Positions 10,220 to 21,257 of a DNA stretch of 64,000 bases are shown piece by piece; position 1 is the stretch's first letter; every line of letters starts with the position of its first letter. The notes beneath the pieces were generated by a model, which saw only the letters and a list, made by a program, of their open reading frames with translations, ran no database searches and was not told the origin of the DNA. The stretch comes from Edaphochlamys debaryana (Eukaryota > Chlorophyta > Chlorophyceae > Chlamydomonadales), in NCBI GenBank assembly GCA_016858145.1, contig JAEHOE010000012.1, positions 1,426,001 to 1,490,000 of the forward strand, given 5' to 3'. A program made the position numbers and the translations under genes.

Positions 10220-13200
10220 TTACGAGCTCAGCGGCCCCTGCCCCCTAGCAGGGCCCGGGGCAGGGCCTAGGCCGGGGCTTAGGGTGCTCGCCAGGAGGCG
10301 GGAGGACTGGAGCTGCAGCAGCGGCCCCACCCGGATGCCGAAGTGCTCCGCCACGGCCCATGCCGCCTCGTGCTGGCGCCACCAGTCCGCTCCGTAGTCC
10401 CGGAGCAGCTGCTCCCCGGGGGCGATGTCACGCAGGGCCACCACCACCGGCAGAGCCAGGCCGCGGACGGAGATGGGCACGACCTACAAGAGGGGTGGCA
10501 AAGGAGGTGACAGGTGAGGGCAAAGGGCTTCAGGGATAGGGGTTAGGGGCAAGCGGCAGGAGGGAAGCTGGACGAGGTTAGGGACCCCGAGCACAGAGCC
10601 AATGGTCTCCGTAGCAAGCGTGAGAGGGGTTCCATTGAGTACCTGCCCGCGCATGGCGCGGCACCCACCGTGCAGTTGGCCGCCCGAGCCGCGGCGCCGT
10701 CCTCGTCATCCACGTCATTGCCGTCCGCCCACCCCCGGGGCTCCCGGCGGGGGTCGTTGATGAGGGACACGAAGCCACCGTGCCCCAGCATCGACAGCTC
10801 CCAGCCCTCGGGCGAGCCTGCGGATGGGACGCACGTGGCGTGTTAACACGCCACGTCTCCACCGCTCCATGAATAAAGGACGAGCATGTGCCAGGCAACG
10901 GGTTGCTTACCTGGCATGGGTAGGCGGTAGGATCCCTCGAGGAGCTTCCAGGCATACCGCACCGCCGCCTCCCCGCCGGCAGACCCGCCTGCGCGCTCCG
11001 CCAGAGCCGCCCTCGCAGCCTCGTTAAGGCACCGGTAGCCGTGGCTGGCAAAGCGCCGAGCCGCCGCTTGCGGCCACACGTAGCCACCCAGAACGCCTAG
11101 CACGGTCCCTCTGGGCAGGGGCGCAACAGCGAATAAGCCGCCGCCGCCACGGCCCTCGTCCCGGCCTGGCGCAAGGGAGTCCGGGCCCAGATGCGGCGCG
11201 TGCTGCGGCAGCGGCGCAGCGAAGTCGGACTCAAAGCCAAGCAGCTTCGCCACGTGGGCCTTGACGATGTACTCCCGGACGCCTGCGGCCGCAAGGGCCG
11301 AGCCATCGAGAACCCGTATCTGCAGCGCCTCGGGCTCTGCATCCTCCAGGCCCCCATCCAGCCCGTCCGCCGCCAGCTGAGAGTTGAGGCGCGCCTCCCA
11401 CGCCGCCATGGCATCGCGCACCCCGGGCGCCAGGTCGGGGTGGAACGTGAGCCCGCAGAGCCGCAGCTCGCCCGGCCGGGCGGCGGGCAGGAGGGCAGGA
11501 ACGCAAGGCGCAGCCAGCGCCGCGGTGGTTGAGTGCTGCAGCAGCATCTGCTGGGGTGGGAGGACAGGCGGCTGCTGAGCTAGCTGCACTTCCCAGCCAG
11601 AGCCATGACCCGCGGGAGCTCCAAGTTGATCCCCTCCGTCCGTAAGGGTCTTTGCCCCAGCTAAAGACGCAGACTCGCACTCAACCGCAGCTGCCTGTAG
11701 CAGCAACTGCGGTTGAGCCGTGCGCTGCCCCTCCTCCACTCTTGCTCGTGCAGCCGCCGCCGGCTCAGCGCATGAAAGCTCCGGTGACAGCTGCGGCTCT
11801 GGCGCCGGGGGCTGCTGCAGGAGGCTGCCGATTGGGGCGCTCAACAGAGCCGGCGGCGTAGCCGCAGCATCGTCAGAGGCCGAGGCATCATGATTTGCTG
11901 TGTTAGCCGCCACCTCCGGCGCATCTCTGCAGCGCCCGTCCGACGAGACACCTCGGTCCTTGCGGCGGAGCCGGACGTAGTACGTGTCCCGAAGCAGCGG
12001 CACGGGCCGGAAGAGGAGGCAGTCGCCAGCTGCCGCCCCCAGGTGCTGAAACACGGCCCCTATGCCGTTGAGGTGCAGGTCGGCATGGCTGACGTCAACC
12101 TGCAACCGGGAAGGTAAGGAGCGTTAAGCATTGGGGCCAAAACACAGCAGCAACAGACAGCCAGCCTCCGGCATCGTTCCGACCGTCTGGCTGCTAGGCG
12201 TCGTGTCAGGTTTGCTGCTTCCGGTACGAGGCTTGGCTTTTGGCTTTGCTGAGCACGCACCTTCCAGCCCGCGACTGCGCCTCGTGACCTCGGTGCTCCC
12301 TCCGGGGGTTCCGGCAGGAGCACCAACTGGCGTGGGTTATGCAGGTCTCCGGTAGAAAGGTCCAAGAAGACGCCGTCTGGAGGCCGTAGCATGGCTCTCG
12401 GGATGGCGAGAAACCCCTGGCGAACTGCATCGGGCACAGGGCAGCAGGGACGGCACAAGTGACGTATGCGCCATGTCCGTGCCCTGGAATTCTTCTCCGC
12501 TGCGCCAGGCTGAACCCACCCTCGTACGCCGAGAGGCTTGTTCCGCACGCTCCATTCCGCGGCTGGCTCCCGCCAGCGTCAGCACCAGCCGGCTCCACAT
12601 CCACACCATTAGGTGCGGGCGTTGTGTTGGCATAAATCCGCGCGGCTGCAACCTGGTGAGCTGGTTGGCCATGCGGGATGCTGTTGCAGTCCGCGGCCGC
12701 CTCCAAGCCCTCCCCTGCTGGACCATCCGGTTGGTCGGTGCCCTCCATGCGCCTGCTGCCGCCAGCCACCACAGCCTCCTGGGTGCTGCCGACGGCTGCT
12801 TCCGCCTTGCCGCCAGCGCCTTGGACGAGCGGCCCAGGCGCGGCAAGCTGCCCAGGCGCGGCAAGCTGCACAGCCGAGGCTACCCCCGTTAGAGGTGCAG
12901 CGCCCTTGCTGTCTGCTGCCCCGTCCGCGGCCTGGGCCGCACACGAACCAGCGCGGTGGGTTGCCACCACCGGTTCCTCCAGCGCTGCTGACTGCCTCTG
13001 CAGCCGGACCCCGAGGTCGCCGCTACCCGGCCGCCACTCCAACACCACGGCGTCCCCTGGCCGTGCACCTCTCTGCTGGAGCCAGCTCCGAAGACCCACG
13101 AGCACCCTGCCTGGTGTGTCCTTGGCGTCCCGGCGGACCGTCGCTTGCAGGCGCTCTCCTTGGCCGCCGTCGAGGACGTGCAGTGTCAGCGGCGCGCTCT

Positions 13201-16200
13201 TCTGAGCGTCGTCCAAGCACACCAGGCCCCGCAGAGCGGCAGGGAGGTAGTGGTCGTTCCGCCGCACGCCCGCGGCTGTAAGAGCGATTGCGCTAATGGT
13301 GCAGCTGCCTTGCACCCCACCAAAATCTCCTCCTTGTTCTTCACCATCTGTGTCCACCTTGCCAGGCTCCGTGTGGCTGCTGTCCCCGCTGCCACTGCTC
13401 CTCTCCGGCTTCTGCTCCTCCGAAGCGGCGGACTCATTTCCACTGCTGACGCTGCTGGTGCCGGCGGCATTGTCAGCGCCCTTCTGGAGGGACACACGCA
13501 TGCTACCGCACGGCAGGCGGGACAGCAGGATGACGTCCTTGCCAGGAGCTGCGCCCATGGCTCGGAGCCACTTCCTCAGCCCGTGAAGCCTCCACCTCGT
13601 GCCGTCGGGCCTCAGATAAACAAAGAGCTCTTGCCCAGCTGGGTGCTCCGGCTGAAGAGCAAACCGTGCCGAACCCGAGGGCTGCAGCAGTGGCGCCAGG
13701 AAGCCCTTGGCGATTGAGATGGGGATGTGGAAGCGGCTGCTCGTGATCGCCGAGGGAATCACTGGCAGCCGGGCAGATGCCCCTGCGCTCACCGGGGTCA
13801 AGGGGTGGGCTGCTGCTGGAGTGACGTGGGCTGACGGGAGGGGCACGGGGCTGCCGAGTCCCTGCTTAGGTTCGCCAGCTTTGCCGCCCGAAGTAGCGTC
13901 GAGTGACCCCACACCACTTGCGGTCTCCAGGTGCGGACCAGGCGGCAGGACCTCAAGCCGCACTCGGGACGGGCCGGCCGGCCAGAGGCGGAGCCACGTG
14001 CTGCCGCCAGGAGCGTCGCCGCCCAGCGCATGCGCCGTGTCCTTATGCAGGGACAGCCTCCACTCGTCACGGTCAGGGCGGAAGCGGATGAGGGTCGCCG
14101 GCGCCTTGCTAGCATGGCCGCCCCCGGCGTCGTCCCTCGACCAGGCTAGGACGACGCTGGACGTGATAGCTTCTGTAGAGGCAGTGGCGGCGGCGAGCGC
14201 TGGGCAAAGGAGCTGGGCCTGCTGGCCCGTAAGGCGCACAAAGCAACCCGACAGATGGGCGTCGATCGACGCAGCCGATTTAACAGGTGTGGGCCGGGGC
14301 TCGCGTGCATGGGCGTCAGCGGCGCTGCTTATGGGTTGAGCTGACGCGGCCCCTACCAGCGGTTGGGCGAGGCCTACTGCGGCCTGCTGGGCTTCGATTG
14401 CAGAAGCATTGGCCGCCTCCTGCACCCTGGGTTGCTGCTCCTCCACAGCGCCGCAGGCGTGGTGGCCACCAGTAGGGCCACAGCCGCTGGCGCCACCCTG
14501 GCCGCCAGCGCTTTGCTCCTCCTCCGCCTCGCTTTTGCTGCGCATGCTGCCTCGTCCGTCCGCCGCCTGGCAGCGCTGGCTGCCGCTGCTGCGTGGGCCA
14601 CTCGCCTCGCTGCTGTCGCTTGAGACACTGGCGCTCGTAGTACCTGTAAGGCAACGGCTGCTGTCGGAAGCTCCTGTGCCTTCGCTGGTGCCCTCGCCAG
14701 GAGCATCTGACGCCGCCGGCTCGGCACAGCAGGCCTCGCTGTCTCCTCCGTCGAGCGCCTCCGCCAGGCCGCCTCCAGCACTAGCCCGGCGGCGCATAAG
14801 TGTCACCGTGATCTGGCCGCCGCTCTCGGCCTCCCACCGGAGCGTGTCGCCTTGACGGGCGCCCTGCCCTCGAAGCCAGGGCAGCAGGCCGGTCAGCCTG
14901 TGGTTATTGCCATTGCGATGGGCCACGACTGAAAAGGCATGCCTGCCGGTTCCGCCAGGCCCATCAGCCGCAGCGAGGATCGTAACGGTAACATGCCACG
15001 CCTGCTGCTCGCGGCCTTGCGGTACAACGGCCCGGAGGACGGTACGGAAGAGCGCGATGGGCGGGGTCATACAGGAGTGGGTGACGGAAGAGTGTGTCAG
15101 GGTGTGGCACAGCTCATTCCCAGTGGGAGCGGGCTCGTGTGGTATGAGCGTATCTTGGTCAAAGAGCGTGACAGCGATCTGGCCGCCACTTGAGACTTCC
15201 CACTTGAGCTTGTAGCCGGACTTGGCTCTATGCTCCTCCAGCCATGAGCCCAGGCCCGTCAGCTTGCACGATTTGGTGCTGCAGCTGAGCTTGATGTCCA
15301 GATCCTGCCGGCTTTGGCCTCCACCAGTGCAAGCATAGGCCGCCACATTGACCTCAAGGCGCTTGCAGTGTTCCGCCGCTGAGGCCTTGCGGACGGCCCG
15401 GAGGAGGGCGGTGGAGGCATGAACCTGGTGGGAGTCCACGGCAAAGGCCGACAGGATCTGCCAAACCACCGTTCCGGCTGTACCGGATGTGCCTCCTGCT
15501 GGTACACCTGCCCCTGTGAGAGCTGCCTCAGGCCGTCCCGCCACCGCTGCTGCCACCGCCGCTGCCGCCACGTCAGCCGGGGCGTGACTGGGCGCTGGGT
15601 CAGGGTCCGGGGCTGCCGTTGCCGTGGGCCTTGGGCTAGGGGCCGGCGTTCCGCTGTCACTGCCCACGCCCTCCTGGCTTCGGTCCTCCTCCTCCTGGCT
15701 CCGGCCCTCAGAGTCAGGGTCGCTCTCGCCACCAGAGCTGTCCCCGCCAGTGTCACTGATGGTCTCGCCATCCGACGTAACAGCGCCTTCGCTCTCGGCC
15801 CCTTCGCCAGCGCTCGTATTCGCTACCTCGGCCCCTGTTGCATCCGCGGCGATGCTGTCCCCGCTTGAATCGCTGGTAGCCTCGCCGTCAGACGTGCCGC
15901 CACTACTGCCGCTTCTAGCGCCCTGGAGAGGGAGGCTCGGAACGGCAGCAGCGTTGGGCACAAGCGCCAGGCTGACCCTCCGGACCAGGGTCAGACCCGT
16001 CTGGCGACGAGGCAGCGCCGCCCATACCAGCCGGTCGCCGGGCTGTGCGCCCTGCCCCTGCAGCCAGGGCCGCAGGCCCACCAGGCGGTAGCCGCAGGCG
16101 TAGCGGCGCAGGGTGATAGGAAGCGGCTGCCAGGCGGTGGGCCCTGGGCTGGCGGGCTGCGTCGTTGAATAAACAGTCAGGTCGACACTGCGGTTGCACT

Positions 16201-19200
16201 CGACCGCCACGCGCAGGGCGTCCCGGACCACCGCGGCAGGAAGGGAGACCTTGGTACTCTGGAGGTGCGTTGCGCAAACTGTTTGTTGCAGCACAGACCC
16301 GCCTGCACTGCTGGTGCCTGGGTGTCCCCCTCTCCTCTCAGCCGCCGCCGGGGATGACGTGAGGGCTGGAGCGGCGACGGCGGCTGCCGTGACGGCGGGA
16401 GCACCCTGGGTAAGAGTGACCCCCACCTTGCCGCCGGGCAGCGCCTGCCACATCAGGCAGTTGCCAGGCCGTGCGCCGCGGCCTTGCAGCCAGGGGCGCA
16501 GACCCGTGACTCTGTACCCGCGGTCGTAATGGAAAAGGGTGGCAGGGATGGGCTGGCTGGATTCTGGGCTGGCGGCAGAGGCAGCGGCGATCGTGAACTC
16601 CACCTGGCAACCTGGGCCGCAGGCACCCAGGGTCGGTGCGAGGATGGAGCGGAAGGCGGCTTGCGGGATGCACAGCTGTGCCGCGTCAAGGGCAGAGGCC
16701 GCAAGGGTTTGGACAACAGCGGTTGACGCCGGTTCTCCGTCGACTGCAGCGGCGCCAGCCAAGCCCGCAGCACGCTGGGCTGCGGCATCGCCAGCTGGCT
16801 GCGGTGCGCCGTTCGCACCTCCTCCCTCATGCGCGGTGGCACTAGCCTGAGCAGCACCGCCGCCCTCCTCTTCATCGGCGGCGGCTGCAGCAGCGTCCCC
16901 GCCCTCTGCATGCTCCGTGGCGACGCCCGCCGCATCCAGAGCGCTCTTAGCGCCAGGCCCACGCTGCCCCCTCGCATCCCCCGCCTGAGCAGTACCACCA
17001 CCCTCCTGTGCAGAGCCGCCGGCCTCACCAGCGTCCCCGCCTGCCGCGTGCGCTGCGGGGGTGACGTCCGCAGCACCCTGGGCGCCGTTGACGGCACGCC
17101 CACGCCCGACACAATGTGTGGCCTTGACTAGAGTGACTTTCGCCTGGCCGCCGGGCAACACCTCCCACCTCAGCGTGTCGCCAATGACCGCGCTGTGCTC
17201 TTTCAACCACAGGCGCAGGCCCGTGAGCCGATAGCCGCAGTCGTAGCTGTGCAGCGTGACTGGGAGCAGCTGGCAGGGCGTGGAGCTGTGGGCACTGGCG
17301 GCAGCAACAAGCGTCAAGTCAGCTTGGCTGCGGCCGCCAATGATGGGGCTGAAGACGCCGCGGATTGCTGCCAGCGGGACGCCCACTTGGGACGTCTTGA
17401 TGGCACCTGCCACCAAGGTCTGACAAACCGGGGTCGGGCTGGTCCCCTCCAGGGCTGCCGCACCGGTAGCCTGTGCCGCAGCCGCGCCAGCGCCCTGCCG
17501 CTCACTGCCAGCGCCTCCACCTTCGGCCGTTGTCGGAACAGCGACTGCTGGAGTGGAAGCAGCGCCGGTGGGTGAGCTTGCCACGGCGGCGACAGTCCAG
17601 GGGACAGTTGCGTCCGTGGCTCCCAAGGCCGCCGCGGCTGCCGCGGCGGCGGCGGGGGTTGCGACGGCGCCATCAACCTCCTGCTGGCGGAGTGCAATGC
17701 CCAGCTGGACCCTGGCGCCGCCGCCTTGTGGCCCCGGCACCACATCCAGGCGCACCTCGTCCCCGGGCCTGGCGCCCCGGCGCTTGAGCCAAGCGCCGAT
17801 GCCGTGGATTGAGAATCGCCCCGTCACGTCGCCGCGGCGCAGCTCGGCGCGGATGCGGTGGCGGCGGTGGTCGGGCTCGTCCATGATCACTAGCCTTAAC
17901 GGGACGGCGGTTGACTCGGCGCCGGCGCTGCTGACCAGCCGCCGCAACAGGGCCTTTGCGGCGGGGCTCGGCACGTAGCTCAGCTCCTGCTCCACGCTCC
18001 TCGCCGCCGCCATGGCCCCGCCTTTGATTAGTGAAGCCTCGAGCGCCGTCCTCCCCTCCGACGCCGCCACGCCGTGCGCGAGCGCCAAGCGCAGCGCATC
18101 GCCCTCCTCCGCGCCGCTCTCCCGCAGCCAGGGCCCCACGCCATGCAGCATCCAGCGGCCGCGCACCCGCCTCATCTCGGCCTGGATGCAGCGGCCGCTT
18201 GGCTCGCCCTTGACAGAGAGGAGCAGGGCCACGGCACGAGGGCTGCCGGAGCCGCTCAACAGAAGCGGCTCGAGCGGGCCCAGCTCGGGCGCGGGCGGGG
18301 CGTACAGCACGCCGACAGCCAGGCAAGGCCCGCTGATGTGTAGGTCGGCGCTCGCTGGCGGTGGCTGCTCCCAGCCTCGGCGGGCGGTGCCCAGTTGATG
18401 TCTGGGCGCAGGCAAGGGTGCGGCGGCCCCCTGGCACAAGCCCTTGGCAGCGGCCACGCCAGCATCCGCCGTCCCCAGCTCCGGCTCCTCCTGTACGGCG
18501 CCCTCCTGCTCCTCCAAGCCGCCAGCAATATGCGCCTCCGTCACCGCTTCGTCGTCGTCCTCCTCCTCCTCCTCCTCCTCCTCCTCATCCCCTGGCTGCT
18601 CCTCCTCGTCCTGCCGCCGCGCGTCCGCTGCTCCTGCCTGCTCCTCCTCATCCAGCTCCTCTTCGCTCGTGTCTGGCGGTGATGAGCTCTCCGAGGCGAC
18701 GGGTATGAGCGGGAGCACCTGACTCGCCGCAACCGTAGCGACCGGCGGCCTGCCTGGCGCCGCCGGCGAGGAGGCAGGTCCGTGGGAAGCCAGGTGCTCT
18801 TGTGCACACTGCTCCTCCGCTCGGGCATCCAGGCCCTCCACGACCGCTCTGCTGGCCTCGCCACCGACCGCCTCCTGCCATTCCTCTGTGCTAAACTGGC
18901 CCTCTCCAGATGCGGTTTCGCCAGTGCTGGTGAGGCTGCCGGGCTCAGGCTGTGGTGGCAAGGGTGACGGTGCTGGTCGCGGTGATTGGGGGGCGGGCGT
19001 GGCCGCTCCAGGCGCGAGGCGGCGCGCCTCAGGCGGTGGTCGGCTTGTGCCACCAACTGACGGCCCGTCACCGGGGCCTGCAAACGCGGGCAGTCGGGGC
19101 GCACTTGACAACGGAGTGACGCTGACTGCGCCTCCCTGCACAAGAAGGCGTGCGGTCACCAACGCAATTCAACTCACCAGTCTTGGCGCTTGCAGGCTGG

Positions 19201-19244
19201 AACTTGGGCTCGGGTGCAGCGCAGACCGGCAGGGGGCCCTGCAT
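10220..19244 (-). CDS. Giant protein with about eleven B3-like repeats and a C-terminal SET domain
   Basis: Exons on the minus strand: 19244-19178 (tentative), 19125-12520, 12424-12261, 12099-10911, 10817-10669 and 10483-10220. The sum is 8439 nt, 2812 residues, with all phases matching. The start is uncertain: an in-frame ATG at 19162 read without the short first intron is possible, and coding-like sequence continues upstream. The body is about eleven modules of roughly 100 residues with the signature GL.xWL..xGAxxGDxL, resembling plant B3 DNA-binding domains, linked by Ala/Gly/Ser/acidic spacers (a Glu/Asp run at 18541-18590). The C-terminus is a SET domain: GGLFAVAPLPRGTVLGVLGG, then GGFVSLINDPR, NCTVVPI and APGEQLLRDYGADWW. 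SET domains transfer methyl groups to lysine, often on histones. The canonical NHS is replaced by IND. Role inferred: sequence-directed chromatin methylation. Confidence 0.75.
11960..18420 (-). repeat. Array of about eleven B3-like protein modules within the SET gene
   Basis: On the minus strand the core of each module (tryptophan/leucine turn plus GAxxGD) lies near 18140, 17800, 17225, 16510, 16085, 15260, 14890, 14030, 13580, 13090 and 11990. Examples are YRLTGLRLWLKEH, YRVTGLRPWLQGRGARPGN, HRLTGLLPWLRGQGARQGD and WRLHGLRKWLRAMGAAPGK. Modules 3 to 7 are most alike; modules 1, 8 and 11 are the most diverged. Module 11 is split by the intron 12100-12260. The fold assignment (B3/DNA-binding pseudobarrel) is inferred from this pattern. 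Confidence 0.65.
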
Positions 19245-20167
19245 CACCTGGTCGAGGTATGGCACAACGAGAGGCGAGCGGGCAACGGAGTTTAATGTGA
19301 GACCGCACGGGCCAGTTGCGGGCCGCAACTGGATGTTGCCATACCTCCCCTCCCCTTGGCCGCTCCTCGCAAGCCAAAAGCGGACCGAGTAGACTATGTC
19401 TGCTCGATCGGTCTCCTCCCATGCCCCCCGCCCCCACCTGCGAAGCACTCGACGTGACGCCCGCGCTCCCAGCACAACTTGGCCGCTGCTGCCTCGAACC
19501 CCGCGCCGCCTTCAGCACTGTCGCGAGCCGGGGACGGCCGTGCGGCGGCGGGCGCTCCCCTTGTGTGCCGCTGCCGCTTGATGCTACTGATGCCCCCCGA
19601 GCGACTGCCAGCGGCCGGGGTGACCGAGCGCTGAGCGGCAGGCCGCCAAGGTGCAGGGCCGCATGGCTGGGGCGCAGGCCAGCAGGGTGCCCGAGCCACG
19701 GGAAGCAGGGCATCAGGCAGTGGCCACGGCCCCAGACGGCCGCGTTACCCCACAGGGGGCCTAGCATGGCGGCCGGGGTGGCGGCTGGCGAGGGGGCAGC
19801 TCCGCCACCCTCAGCGCCACTGCCGCCTGTGGTTGGAAAGGACGGCCAGGGTCAGCGCACGTCAGAGTGGAAGCCGTTCTCCATGAGCGTTAAGGCGCCA
19901 GCACAGGCTTCCGGTTGGATATGGCTTGCAGGTGTTGTCAGCACGCCACCAACGCACCTGAGGCAGAAGTGTGCTCGGGGTCCTGCGCACAGCTTAACCG
20001 CCGCCGCTTCGCAGGGCGCTCGGCGCCCTCCGCCGGTGTCGGGGGACCGGCTGTGGCTGCTTGCGCGCTGGGGACCACGACCTCTGCGGGTGGTGCTTTG
20101 GCCCCAGGGCGTTGTGACGCAGGTGCATGGGCGGAGGCGCCTGAGCGGGCCTTAGGGCTTGGCTCCA
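19245..20167 (-). other. Possible 5' exons of the B3-SET gene
   Basis: On the minus strand several blocks look coding. An ATG at 20167 opens MEPSPKARSGASAHAPASQ and reaches a nuclear-signal-like PAKRRR, with a possible donor near 19957. A short block near 19910-19868 contains ALTLMENGFHSD. A longer Ala/Gly-rich block spans about 19830-19455, and a block from about 19400 includes GRYGNIQLRPATGPCGL. I could not join them in one phase, so they are recorded as candidates. They could also be 5'UTR. Confidence 0.35.
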
Positions 20168-21257
20168 TGACGGCGAGGACCTGCGAGGAGGCCGAGCGGC
20201 GCTCCTGCAGGCGGGGGCAAGTGTCGGCGTGGGAGCGTGTGAGGAGTCCGGGAAGGGAAGGACGGAAGGGGACTCCACCTGGAGTCGTCAAGGAGCCAGG
20301 ACGGCAAGCACAGAAGCTCCTGAGCGCTTGAGGCTTACTTTGTTGGTGCTCGGTGCTCACTGTGCAGAGCCTGCAGACTCACCGGGCAGAGATCACGTCC
20401 GATGTGCAAGCCTGAGCCCCGAGTCGTGCAGCCTGGCGTGGTCACGGAGTCGGCCTTCAGTTGCCTCTGGTCTCAGCTTGTCGTAATACTGTCGGAGGCG
20501 GCAGTGCGCGGCCCTCTTCGCAATGGCAGTTGCTTTGCACCAAAATGCGCGCGGACTACGCGTCGAGAGGTTCTCGGATGTCAATTGCATCACCGGCACA
20601 GGAGCACCGTATGTTGTTGGAAGTGCGGCTGCGGCCTGCAAGTCCGAGTTCGCCAATCCGCGCAGATTGGCCCGCTCGTCCCTGCTCGTCCCATTCCTCC
20701 TCACTCGCAGCCCTGAAGCCTGAGCTCACGCCTCCCCCTGACAGCCTTGAGCAGCAATAACAAGCCTGCTTTCGTTCGTTGCATGGGGCACGCCTAGCCC
20801 CGAACCGTCCCTCTCTCACGTCGGGTGTGGCTGGTGGCCTCAACCGCCCCCATCCGCTCCCTCGCTCGCGTGTTCACTCCCGCCCTGCCTCAGTCCCTCC
20901 TGCGCTCATTGTACCCACCAGGCCCTGGGAAACACGCCAGTGCTTAGTACTTAGTAGCCCACGTGTCCCGCCATGCTATGCCGGGTCCGATCCGCCTTTC
21001 TTCCTATCTCCCTTTGCTGCCCAAGTGCCGCCTCACCCGTCAGGCCTGTCAGCACAGTCCATGCTCGAGATTTCGCCCGTTCCTACCTCACTGCCCCTGA
21101 CCCCATGGCCCGCGCCCGCATTCAAAGGAGACCGCCCGCAACCTGCCCCCGATCCGAAGACCTACTCGTCCAGACTCTCACCTCGAACCCCGCACCCACC
21201 CGTCCGCCTTCCTGCGCCATGGTTCCTCTGGCCGGAGAGCCAGGTCCCTCACGGCCC
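20168..21257. other. Intergenic region between exostosin 1 and the B3-SET gene
   Basis: Both neighbours are on the minus strand, so this should hold the 3'UTR of exostosin 1 and the promoter of the SET gene. It is C-rich on the plus strand. I see no convincing exon, RNA gene or repeat. Confidence 0.35.

Noticed and set aside
12206..12519. Last ~105 codons of the long minus-strand frame that starts at 19162
   Set aside because: The frame runs through an intron (donor GTGGGT at 12519-12514). The spliced continuation, starting VRQGFLAIPRAML, completes a further B3-like module and stays in phase to the SET domain.
12425..12519. Possible frameshift instead of an intron before repeat 11
   Set aside because: Canonical GT and CAG borders and a perfect phase match make an intron the simpler explanation.
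19316..20155. 279-codon open frame on the plus strand
   Set aside because: It is antisense to better coding candidates upstream of the B3-SET gene. The composition is that of a shadow frame.
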